Shown piece after piece: positions 7,398 through 14,557 of a stretch of DNA of 16,096 bases. The notes under the pieces were generated by a model. That model was given only the letters and a program-made list of their open reading frames with translations, did not search any database and was not told the DNA's origin. Both the position numbers and the translations under genes were made by a program. Positions within the stretch are counted from its first letter, which is position 1, and each line of letters opens with the position of its first letter. Where the stretch lies: positions 1 through 16,096 of the forward strand of contig JAEYVS010000065.1 of the NCBI GenBank assembly GCA_023429265.1, given 5' to 3'. Source of the stretch: Bacteroidota bacterium. Its GTDB lineage: Bacteria; Bacteroidota; Ignavibacteria; Tepidaquicellales; Tepidaquicellaceae.

Positions 7398-7442
7398 ATG
7401 AAGATGTTTCACGAAGTCATTTCGCCGCGCGAGGCGATTTAA
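7398..7442 (+). CDS. Possible 14-residue peptide ORF
   Basis: ATG at 7398 is preceded by AGGAG with an 8-nt spacer (7385-7389), one of the best ribosome binding sites in the window. It encodes MKMFHEVISPREAI and ends with TAA at 7440-7442. A candidate promoter lies upstream and a terminator downstream. No run of a single amino acid suggests a classical attenuation leader. It could be a real small protein, a regulatory leader, or chance within a non-coding RNA. Confidence 0.35.
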   Translation: MKMFHEVISPREAI

Positions 7443-7479
7443 AGCAGAAAATCTCCCTTTTATTATATATTTCCAATTT

Positions 7480-7507
7480 AAAGCGGGCTCAGTCCCGCTT
7501 TTTTTTT
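7480..7507 (+). terminator. Strong intrinsic terminator
   Basis: AAAGCGGG (7480-7487) pairs with CCCGCTTT (7494-7501) around a CTCAGT loop, and the T-tract runs from 7499 to 7507. It ends the short transcript before the deoxyhypusine synthase-like gene. Confidence 0.88.
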
Positions 7508-7535
7508 AAGGTTACGTTACCCCTTCCCATTTCCA

Positions 7536-7566
7536 TTTAAAAACCCCGGCAAATTTTCTATATTAG
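7536..7566 (+). promoter_or_regulatory. Candidate promoter of the deoxyhypusine synthase-like gene
   Basis: TTTA (7536-7539), a 19-bp gap and TATATTAG (7559-7566) resemble the candidate at 7331-7362. It lies after the terminator and about 30 bp before the ATG, so this gene probably has its own start site. Confidence 0.38.
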
Positions 7567-7596
7567 TAATCCAAATTAAAAAAAGAGGATATACGA

Positions 7597-8634
7597 ATGG
7601 CTTCAAAACAGGATTTTTTAAAGGACACTATCGAGCATATCGATATGAAAAAACATAATGTTGTCCCGATCGTGGACGATATGAAAAATATGGCTTTCTC
7701 AGCCCGCGACCTCGCTACTGCCGCCGAATACTATGATATGATGCTCAAAGACGAAAGATGTTCAGTAGTGCTATGTCTTGCAGGCTCGCTCATATCTGCC
7801 GGATTGAAAATGGTTATTGTGGATATGGTGCGAAATAATATGGTAGATGCCATAGTGTCCACCGGCGCAAATATTGTCGACCAGGACTTTTTTGAAGGCC
7901 TCGGTTTCAAACACTATAAAGGTTCACAGTTCGCGGATGACAATGAGCTCCGCGACCTGATGATAGACCGTATCTATGACACTTACATAGACGAAGAAGA
8001 CCTGCGGGTCTGTGACATGACCATTGCTGAGATCTGTGACAAGCTGGAAAAACGCCCTTATTCATCACGTGAATTCATCTATGAAATGGGTAAATATCTT
8101 GATGAAAACGGAAAAAATAAAGACTCAATTGTACTCGCGTGCTATGAACACAATGTTCCGATCTTCTGTCCTGCATTCTCAGACTGTTCGGCAGGATTCG
8201 GTTTTGTACATCATCAATTCAATAATCCCGATTCGCACGTATCACTCGACTCCGCTAAGGACTTCCTCGAGCTTACAAAAATTAAGCTTGAGGCTTTTGA
8301 AACAGGACTTTATATGATCGGCGGCGGCGTCCCGAAGAACTTCGCGCAGGACATCGTAGTAGCCGCGGAGATCCTCGACAAAGACGTCCCGATGCACAAA
8401 TACGCCATTCAGATCACGGTCGCGGATGATAGGGACGGCGCGCTATCCGGCTCCACTCTGAAGGAAGCCAGCAGCTGGGGTAAAGTCGATATGACATACG
8501 AGCAGATGGTTTACTCCGAGGCGACCCTAGCAATACCGCTAATATCAGGCTATGCATATCACAAAGGCAACTGGAAGAACAGGAAAAAGCGAGAATTCCA
8601 GAAAATGTTTCTGAAAGAAGAAGTTTCAGCTTAA
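7597..8634 (+). CDS. Deoxyhypusine synthase-like protein
   Basis: This 345-residue protein belongs to the deoxyhypusine synthase superfamily, which uses NAD to move an aminobutyl group from spermidine onto an acceptor. Visible signatures are the NAD-binding STGANI (88-93), CYEHNVPIFCPAFSD in mid-protein, GGGVPKN (242-248) and ADDRDGALSGSTLKEASSWGKV near the end. Lys296 in SSWGKV aligns with the catalytic lysine that carries the aminobutyl intermediate in the eukaryotic enzyme. Bacteria lack eIF5A, the eukaryotic acceptor, and some bacterial homologues make homospermidine or related polyamines. The substrate here is unknown. ATG at 7597 has GAGG eight bases upstream. It is monocistronic, between a candidate promoter and a terminator at 8662. 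Confidence 0.9.
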   Translation: MASKQDFLKDTIEHIDMKKHNVVPIVDDMKNMAFSARDLATAAEYYDMMLKDERCSVVLCLAGSLISAGLKMVIVDMVRNNMVDAIVSTGANIVDQDFFEGLGFKHYKGSQFADDNELRDLMIDRIYDTYIDEEDLRVCDMTIAEICDKLEKRPYSSREFIYEMGKYLDENGKNKDSIVLACYEHNVPIFCPAFSDCSAGFGFVHHQFNNPDSHVSLDSAKDFLELTKIKLEAFETGLYMIGGGVPKNFAQDIVVAAEILDKDVPMHKYAIQITVADDRDGALSGSTLKEASSWGKVDMTYEQMVYSEATLAIPLISGYAYHKGNWKNRKKREFQKMFLKEEVSA

Positions 8635-8661
8635 ATATCGAAGAAACCATTCAATAATATG

Positions 8662-8689
8662 AAAGGCGGTCAAATGGCTGCCTTTTTTT
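8662..8689 (+). terminator. Intrinsic terminator of the deoxyhypusine synthase-like gene
   Basis: A 10-bp stem (8662-8671 with 8676-8685, two G-U pairs) closes on an AAAT loop and is followed by a T-tract to 8689, 28 bp after the stop. Confidence 0.85.
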
Positions 8690-9044
8690 ATTAGTGATTT
8701 TAAGAGATTTTGTCCGATATTGTTTTTCCTGCAATTTGTAAAAAATGTTACTGCGGTCCGGAAATCAGATCTGTTTTTTCAATAACTTCCTAATAAGCGG
8801 TTCATTTACATTTTTAATTACCTTCATTCAAATAAAGTCAATATGTCAAAGAACAAGTGGTTTGATCTTTTGGTAGAGATAAAGCACGATACAAATATAC
8901 GAGATTGGTCAGTAAGAGTCAAAAAGAAAAAGGATAGATAGCGCATCTATACAAAAAGGTGTTTAAAGAATTGTTTTTATAAGGGCGATATTTTTAGGGA
9001 TTGACAGCGGGATAGTAATGTAATGATGAGTTTTTACTCCGCTA
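8690..9044. other. Mostly non-coding intergenic stretch
   Basis: This lies between the terminator of the plus-strand gene and the terminator of the minus-strand kelch gene. No RNA gene, inverted repeat or strong promoter was seen. The only ORF worth listing is at 8843-8941. It may hold remnants of a lost gene. Confidence 0.5.
8843..8941 (+). CDS. Possible 32-residue ORF or gene remnant
   Basis: The ORF runs from ATG at 8843 to TAG at 8939-8941. It encodes a basic peptide beginning MSKNKWFDLLVEIKHD and ending VKKKKDR. The composition looks more protein-like than chance, with two tryptophans, an amphipathic first half and a basic tail. There is no SD and no homologue I can name. It could be a truncated remnant, since the stretch after the stop does not obviously continue it in any frame. 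Confidence 0.25.
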   Translation: MSKNKWFDLLVEIKHDTNIRDWSVRVKKKKDR

Positions 9045-9073
9045 ATAAAAAAAGGGCAGCCGTAGCAGCCCTT
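9045..9073 (-). terminator. Intrinsic terminator of the downstream kelch-like gene
   Basis: On the minus strand, AAGGGC (9068-9073) and GCCCTT (9052-9057) form the stem, followed by a T-rich tract to 9045. It lies about 45 bp past the stop at 9119. Confidence 0.8.
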
Positions 9074-9074
9074 A

Positions 9075-9119
9075 ACTCTACAAACTCAAAATACTCTACA
9101 AACTCTACTAACTCGAACC
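9075..9119 (-). repeat. Five tandem 9-bp units in a 3' UTR
   Basis: On the plus strand, units begin at 9075, 9084, 9093, 9102 and 9111, each starting ACTC. Units one and three are identical (ACTCTACAA), unit four differs by one base, and the others are more diverged. They fill the space between the kelch gene's stop and its terminator. Confidence 0.75.
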
Positions 9120-10708
9120 TACTTTATCAGCACCATTTTCCTGGTCTGAACAAAATCATCCGCTTCTATCCTGTAAAAATAAATTCCCGCGGCAAAATCG
9201 TGCGCGTGCCAGTTGACTTCATATGTACCTGCATCCAGAGCCCTATTCAGCATCTGAGAAACCTTCTGTCCGAGAGCATTATATATGTTGAGCTTTACAA
9301 AGTTGGACTTAGGGATGGAAAATCTTATCTTAGTCGATGGATTGAATGGATTAGGATAGTTCTGTGATATGCTGTAATCAGCAGGGATCTCACCCGAAAT
9401 ATTCTGTATCCCCACGCTTTTGGGAGTTACATATACCGCGTAAATTTTACCATTCGCTGTGGACTTATTCCCGAAATTTGAGGTATCAGCGTGTATCCCT
9501 CCAAATATATGACCAATTTTTGTTCTCTTTGTTAGCTCGTGAAATTTTATTACACCATTATCATAATGTGGCACTGTTGTATCCGCTATGAGCTTCGCTT
9601 CAGCTCCCAGGAGATCAGGCATCCTGATAGGAAGCAGGTCCTGGTTGGTTGTACCGTTAGCGCTTCTGGTAATATATGTAATGTCGTGAACAAAAGGCAC
9701 TGCTGAATCCTGAACAACCTGCTGTATCACCGTATCATAATAGTAATAGCTGATCCCTCCGAATAAAGTTGTATAAAGATCGCCTGTCGTGCTGTCCATC
9801 ATTACAAAGCTCGCGCAGTCATACTGCTGGAACAATTGGTCGAAGCTTTCATCAACGGTATATCCGGTGTCATCCAGGTACACCGGGTTCAGCCAGGGTA
9901 ATGTAGATAGCGTAAATACCGCGCCATAGTTTATAAAATAGGGTGTACCGTCGGGATGAACAGCATCTACGAAATTCAGGTCCCTCCTTCTGAGATTTAT
10001 GGAATCCACCGTTACATTGTAATTTGCAAGGGAAAGCGTTGAACCGTTATCCACCACCTGGAATTTAGAATAACTGTAATTGTAATATTGAACACTAAAG
10101 GGACTGAGGTAATCACCATAAAATCTTTGACCGCCATATAAATAAAAATATCCGTCTTTATATCCGAGGTCACCTCCTGTGCATGCTAATCGGGAGTCTT
10201 CCAGAGTTCTGACATAAGGAGAAACGGACTGCCCGTTTATGATAGCGTTGATTGTTTCGTTTACATCTATTGCTGTGATATTCTGGAACGTAGTTATTGA
10301 ATCCTGCAAACTGTCCAGTCCATACCCGCCTATTACATACAGCCTGTTTCCCACCTGTGTATAGTTTGTATTGGTAGAGCTGAGTCTGTCAGCTAATGAC
10401 AAAGATAGATCCTGGTACGTGCTTCTCGACCAAACCTGCCCTGTCACGGGATCGTAAACGTACATTGTTCTATTCTGAAATCTTGAAGGGAATGAAGGCG
10501 AGCTATTGAAGCTGTGCAGCCCGTTTGTTCGTCCCGCAAGCAAGAGCCATTTTCCGCCTGACTGAGCGTAGGCAAAAGACTGCAGTGTTGGTGAATTCAC
10601 TGCCGGAATCTCCTCCAGTTCCACGGTATACGGATCGGGTCCCGAATAAACCTGTGAGCAATATGTAAACGAAAGAAATACAAGAAATAAAAAAGTCTTA
10701 AGGGGCAT
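9119..10708 (-). CDS. Secreted kelch-like T9SS protein, downstream paralogue
   Basis: From ATG at 10708 this is a 529-residue protein. It has a signal peptide (MPLKTFLFLVFLSFTYC), kelch-like GG motifs with hydrophobic strands (GKWLLLAGRTNG, LYVIGGYGLDS, FYLYGGQ), and a type A T9SS sorting domain with YPNPFNP at 451-457 ending in KKMVLIK-like MVLIK. It is a clear paralogue of the gene at 10947-12563: both share the segment LEDSR, an RRD motif in mid-protein, and the sequence VGIQNISGEIP before the tail. It is probably a surface-exported beta-propeller; the ligand is unknown. AGGAG lies 7 bases before ATG 10708. A second in-frame ATG at 10792 also has AGGAG and would add 28 residues. The paralogue alignment favours 10708. 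Confidence 0.85.
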   Translation of the reverse strand: MPLKTFLFLVFLSFTYCSQVYSGPDPYTVELEEIPAVNSPTLQSFAYAQSGGKWLLLAGRTNGLHSFNSSPSFPSRFQNRTMYVYDPVTGQVWSRSTYQDLSLSLADRLSSTNTNYTQVGNRLYVIGGYGLDSLQDSITTFQNITAIDVNETINAIINGQSVSPYVRTLEDSRLACTGGDLGYKDGYFYLYGGQRFYGDYLSPFSVQYYNYSYSKFQVVDNGSTLSLANYNVTVDSINLRRRDLNFVDAVHPDGTPYFINYGAVFTLSTLPWLNPVYLDDTGYTVDESFDQLFQQYDCASFVMMDSTTGDLYTTLFGGISYYYYDTVIQQVVQDSAVPFVHDITYITRSANGTTNQDLLPIRMPDLLGAEAKLIADTTVPHYDNGVIKFHELTKRTKIGHIFGGIHADTSNFGNKSTANGKIYAVYVTPKSVGIQNISGEIPADYSISQNYPNPFNPSTKIRFSIPKSNFVKLNIYNALGQKVSQMLNRALDAGTYEVNWHAHDFAAGIYFYRIEADDFVQTRKMVLIK

Positions 10709-10871
10709 GCTAATTCTCCTTTTACGGTAAATTGATTGAAAACTCTTCCCTGATAAGTTTGAAGTTAATCCCTCGGTGTGCTTTGACAGCATCCGTTCTC
10801 CTGAAAACAGATGCCTAAGTGTGAAATGTTACGTATAAAATTGCCGTTTTTGTGTTAAAGAAACAAGCAAT

Positions 10872-10899
10872 AAAAAAAAAGGACAGCCAAAGCTGTCCT
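10872..10899 (-). terminator. Intrinsic terminator after the upstream kelch-like gene
   Basis: AGGACAGC (10880-10887) pairs with GCTGTCCT (10892-10899) around a CAAA loop. On the minus strand it is followed by nine Ts (10872-10880). A shorter T run on the other strand may allow two-way use. Confidence 0.85.
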
Positions 10900-10916
10900 A
10901 AAAAAATTTATCGAAA

Positions 10917-10936
10917 GCGAGGTTACGTAACCTCGC
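10917..10936 (-). repeat. Perfect 20-bp palindrome in a 3' UTR
   Basis: The half-site GCGAGGTTAC is followed directly by its exact reverse complement, with no spacer. It lies between the kelch stop (10947) and the terminator at 10872-10899. It could be an RNA hairpin or a site for a dimeric DNA-binding protein. Its core GGTTACGTAACC recurs with one mismatch at 7510-7521. Confidence 0.8.
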
Positions 10937-10946
10937 CTGCTATATT

Positions 10947-12563
10947 CTACTTCACAAGTACCATCTTCTTTGTGTCAGAAAAGCTTCCTGTTTCCAGTTT
11001 GTAAAAATAAATTCCACCGGGCTGACTTCCAGCTTCCCAGGTAGCTTCAAATACCCCTGCTGACATTTCACCGTTTACCAGTTCACTCACTCTCTGACCG
11101 AGGGCATTATATATGCTAAGATTAACAAACCCGCTTTTTGGCACCTCGAAACGAATTTTAGTCGAGGGGTTAAAGGGGTTAGGATAATTCTGTGAAAGGC
11201 TGAATCCGCTTGGAATCTCACCTGATATATTCTGTATTCCCACCCAGAAAGGTCTCACATAAACCTTCAGTATCACGTCACTCGCTGTTGTACTTCCCAT
11301 CCCTGTTGTTCCCGGATTAGGGTCGCTGGCTTTAATTCCGCCGAAGATATACCCCACGAATGTACGGGCATTCAGATTCCTGAATTTTATTACGTGATTG
11401 TCATATTGCGGGATATTAGGATCTATCACAAACTTTGCATTTGTCCCCAGTAGTCCCGGCATTCTCTGCGGGTACAGAGTTTCGGTAAAGTTTCCTGCAT
11501 TGTTTCGTGTAACAAGTGACACTTCATCGATAAACGGTACAAGAGAATCGACATCGATCTGGCTGGTACCTTCATTATAATAATACATCGCCGTTCCTCC
11601 AAAGAACATAGTGTGCATATCTTTAGTAGTACTGTCGAATAAGCACATATGAGCCGTGGTGTATTGATTGAGCTGCTGATCAAATCCTGTTGTAACTGTC
11701 GCTCCGTTTCCATCAATGATTATCGGGTTGAAAAACGGAAGGTCCACATCATATCTAAAAACACCGCCATAATTAATTAACGCGGATGAACCGTCCGGTT
11801 TAATAGCCGGCACAAGATTAAAATCCCTGCGGTGGAAATTAACCGTGTCTATCACCGCGCTATAATTCACAATGTCGACGTTACTGCCGTTTACACTTAC
11901 CTGGAATTTCTTATTTGCATTAGTATATACCTGGTTATTTGTTCCCTGTCCTGTATTCCAGTAAACCCCGTTAAAATTATGTCCTCCATATAAATACAAA
12001 TATCCATCAAGATATCCCATCTCACCGCCTGTTACCCTCACCCTGGAATCTTCCAATTGCTTTACGTAAGGTGACATTGTGGTATTTGAAATAACCGCGT
12101 TTATCATTCCATCTACGTCGATGACACTCAATATTGGGAAAGTCTTTAGCTGTCCTGTAAGCGAATCCAAACCAAAGCCGCCTGTCACGTATAGGTTGTT
12201 GCCAACCTGAACATACTGTTGATTTGTCGATCTCAAAGGATCCGCCTGCGAAACAGACAGGTCAGGTCTTAAACTTCTAGACCATACCTGATTTGTGTTG
12301 GGATCAATAACGAATACATTTTTATTTTGAGACGCTGGAGGAAATGCCGTAGGTGGAGTGAACCCGTGGAGACCGTTGGTTCTGCCTCCGATAATGAGCC
12401 ATTTTCCGTTAGACTGAGCGAAGACGAATGAATGAACATTCGGCGCGCCGGGGATGCTGACCTCTTCAAGCTCAAGCATGAAAGGGTTGCTGCCGGCCTG
12501 CGTAATCCCTGAAGTAAATATTAAAATTAAAAATAGTAATGCCGTATAAATTTTCCGTACCAT
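10947..12563 (-). CDS. Secreted kelch-like T9SS protein, upstream paralogue
   Basis: This 538-residue protein has a classical signal peptide with likely cleavage after TQA (residue 23). Kelch-type GG pairs occur at 59-60, 128-129, 179-180 and 193-194, with further GG motifs later (MFFGGTAMYYY, GYIFGGI). The C-terminal T9SS type A domain starts with YPNPFNP at 460-466 and ends KKMVLVK. The fold is most likely a beta-propeller exported to the surface or released. Nothing in the sequence identifies an enzyme or a ligand. ATG at 12561-12563 starts 33 bp after the ispG stop with no terminator between, so it is probably in the ispG operon. The next gene downstream is its diverged tandem copy, separated by a terminator. 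Confidence 0.87.
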   Translation of the reverse strand: MVRKIYTALLFLILIFTSGITQAGSNPFMLELEEVSIPGAPNVHSFVFAQSNGKWLIIGGRTNGLHGFTPPTAFPPASQNKNVFVIDPNTNQVWSRSLRPDLSVSQADPLRSTNQQYVQVGNNLYVTGGFGLDSLTGQLKTFPILSVIDVDGMINAVISNTTMSPYVKQLEDSRVRVTGGEMGYLDGYLYLYGGHNFNGVYWNTGQGTNNQVYTNANKKFQVSVNGSNVDIVNYSAVIDTVNFHRRDFNLVPAIKPDGSSALINYGGVFRYDVDLPFFNPIIIDGNGATVTTGFDQQLNQYTTAHMCLFDSTTKDMHTMFFGGTAMYYYNEGTSQIDVDSLVPFIDEVSLVTRNNAGNFTETLYPQRMPGLLGTNAKFVIDPNIPQYDNHVIKFRNLNARTFVGYIFGGIKASDPNPGTTGMGSTTASDVILKVYVRPFWVGIQNISGEIPSGFSLSQNYPNPFNPSTKIRFEVPKSGFVNLSIYNALGQRVSELVNGEMSAGVFEATWEAGSQPGGIYFYKLETGSFSDTKKMVLVK

Positions 12564-12596
12564 AACCTGACAAATAAATTTAATTATTAAATCTTT

Positions 12597-14549
12597 TTAA
12601 TTAGACGACGGCTCTATCCAGTCACCATTGTCTCTGATAAGGTTGATCAATTCGTCCAATGCACTCTCGGCATTGACACCCCTTTTTACTACCTCTTTAC
12701 CCCTGTAAAGAGTGATTTTTCCCGGTCCGCTGCCCACATATCCATAATCCGCGTCGGCCATTTCCCCGGGACCATTAACAATGCACCCCATTATGGCGAT
12801 CTTCACGCCTTTGAGATGATTTGTTCTGCCGCGTATCATAGCTGTGGTTTCCTGCAGGTCAAATAATGTTCTGCCGCAGGAGGGACAGGAAATATATTCT
12901 GTTTTGGAAATTCTTGTTCGTGATGCCTGCAATACTCCGAATGCGAGCCGATTAATCATATCGAGCGGTGATGAAGAAGACTCTACCCATGCTCCGTCAC
13001 CAAGCCCATCGAGAAGAAGTCCACCGATATCTGTCGACGCATAGAGAGCCAGGTCATCACCTGTGACTTCATATGATCTATGTATTATTACCGGATTCTT
13101 TATGCCTTTATTAATCAGCTCAATGAATGCTCTGCGTAATGCAGGCATCGAGTGTGCATTATTGGTGTTTAATACTAAAATTGTTTTACCATCGGAATTT
13201 AAATAATTAAGCAGTTCTTCGTTGTATACGTCTTCATCAGATAGCAATAGTAAATTTATTTTATGTGACCGCTCCTGAGAATTCAAATATTCATCCAGGC
13301 TAAAAAGAGGATACGATTCACTTTTATTCTCCAATTCATTCCAGTACTTAAAATCATATATCTTTTTTAGTGTTCCGGGAAGCTCGAAGCTAATGTCCCT
13401 GCTGCCGAGATAAACATAATCCGGCGCCATGTCTCCAATGTTCCATTTATCCAGTTCGCTGCTGTATGTATACCCTATCTTTGCAAAATTTTCCGGTGAA
13501 CTGATATCCTCATCCGATGGAGTAAGAACAACAACAGGAACATTTGATTCGCCTATATTATCTACTTTTATTGTTTCTCTTCGGCTGTAATTAAAAGGAT
13601 CGAGCGGATAGTCTATCACAGGGGGTATCTCACTATGCTGAGAACGTGAAGAATATCTATTCACGAGTTCTCTGCATACCGGGATCTCATATTCCGGTTC
13701 CTCTGTAAGTGAGACCCTTACCGTATCACCTATGCCGTCTTCAAGGAGTGTTCCTATTCCCAGCGCTGATTTTATTCTGCCGTCTTCACCGTCCCCTGCT
13801 TCTGTCACTCCAATGTGAAGAGGATAATTCATTCCCTCTTCGATCATCTTGCTCATCAGCAGCCTGTATGCCTGCACCATAACTATGGGGTTGCTTGCCT
13901 TCATCGAGAGCACTATCTCGTGATAATCATTATCCCTGCATATGCGCACAAACTCCAGAGCTGACTCTACCATACCAAGCGGGGTATCACCGTACCTGCT
14001 CATTATCCTGTCAGAGAGTGAACCGTGATTTGTTCCGATGCGCATAGCGGTACCATATTCTTTACAAATCTTTACCAGTGGAGTGAATTTCTCTCTGATT
14101 CTGTCCAGCTCCTGGATGTAATGCTCGTCTGTAAAATTATATACCTGGAATTTTTTCTTATCCGCGTAATTTCCCGGGTTCACTCTTACTTTCTCAACAA
14201 TCCTTGCGGCAATTTCTGCGGCATTTGGAGTAAAGTGAATGTCTGCTATTAATGGAGCATCATACCCGCGTTTTCGGAGTTCATTCTTAATGTTGAGGAG
14301 ATTTTCTGCTTCGTTCTTACTGGGAGCGGTAATGCGGACATATTCACATCCTGCCTCTATCATCCTGATTGATTGCTCTACCGTGCCGATCGTATCCATT
14401 GTATCTGTGGTGGTCATCGACTGCAGGCGGATGGGATTATCGCCGCCAAGGGGGACACTTCCTATATGAACCTCACGGGTTTTAAACCGTGAATATGAAG
14501 TGAGGCTGTTACTATATTTTTTCGAATGTGATAATGTCTCGAGTTCCAT
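12597..14549 (-). CDS. ispG: 4-hydroxy-3-methylbut-2-en-1-yl diphosphate synthase, large form
   Basis: The enzyme converts MEcPP to HMBPP, the substrate of IspH, using a [4Fe-4S] cluster. At 650 residues it is the long class found in plants, chlamydiae and Bacteroidota. An N-terminal TIM barrel (about 20-300, with IRLQSMTTTDT, RVNPGNY and RIGTNHGSLSDR) is followed by an inserted domain (about 300-535). The C-terminal cluster domain has C555 and C558 (SCPSCGRT), C589 and E596 (GCIVNGPGE), the four expected ligands. ATG at 14547-14549 lies 8 bp after the rhomboid stop, so the two genes are co-transcribed. No key residue is missing. The insertion is well conserved in layout but more variable in sequence. 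Confidence 0.96.
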   Translation of the reverse strand: MELETLSHSKKYSNSLTSYSRFKTREVHIGSVPLGGDNPIRLQSMTTTDTMDTIGTVEQSIRMIEAGCEYVRITAPSKNEAENLLNIKNELRKRGYDAPLIADIHFTPNAAEIAARIVEKVRVNPGNYADKKKFQVYNFTDEHYIQELDRIREKFTPLVKICKEYGTAMRIGTNHGSLSDRIMSRYGDTPLGMVESALEFVRICRDNDYHEIVLSMKASNPIVMVQAYRLLMSKMIEEGMNYPLHIGVTEAGDGEDGRIKSALGIGTLLEDGIGDTVRVSLTEEPEYEIPVCRELVNRYSSRSQHSEIPPVIDYPLDPFNYSRRETIKVDNIGESNVPVVVLTPSDEDISSPENFAKIGYTYSSELDKWNIGDMAPDYVYLGSRDISFELPGTLKKIYDFKYWNELENKSESYPLFSLDEYLNSQERSHKINLLLLSDEDVYNEELLNYLNSDGKTILVLNTNNAHSMPALRRAFIELINKGIKNPVIIHRSYEVTGDDLALYASTDIGGLLLDGLGDGAWVESSSSPLDMINRLAFGVLQASRTRISKTEYISCPSCGRTLFDLQETTAMIRGRTNHLKGVKIAIMGCIVNGPGEMADADYGYVGSGPGKITLYRGKEVVKRGVNAESALDELINLIRDNGDWIEPSSN

Positions 14550-14557
14550 AGGTAATC

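Larger units (their letters stand above)
7369..7507 (+). ncRNA. Candidate structured small RNA or leader transcript
   Basis: This is an inferred transcript of about 139 nt between the promoter candidate at 7331-7362 and a strong terminator ending at 7507. Three structural elements are visible. AAAAGGAGA (7382-7390) can pair with TCTCCCTTTT (7452-7461), leaving one C bulged, and flanking A/T pairs extend it. TCGCC (7422-7426) can pair with GGCGA (7433-7437) around GCGCGA. The terminator hairpin follows. The long-range helix would hide the SD of the 14-codon ORF it encloses, so translation of that ORF could be gated by structure. It matches no RNA family I know. The endpoints are inferred. Confidence 0.4.

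Noticed and set aside
7369..7596. Attenuation leader controlling the deoxyhypusine synthase-like gene
   Set aside because: No antiterminator that competes with the terminator was found, the peptide lacks a codon run, and a separate promoter candidate lies after the terminator. It remains possible but unsupported.
8690..9044. tRNA or other known RNA gene
   Set aside because: A GGTTCA-like string is present near 8800, but no cloverleaf stems can be drawn around it.
9023..9367. 114-codon plus-strand ORF opposite the kelch-like gene's end
   Set aside because: It runs through the terminator, the 9-bp repeats and the T9SS domain on the other strand. Its repeated Thr-Asn-Ser is the translated tandem repeat.
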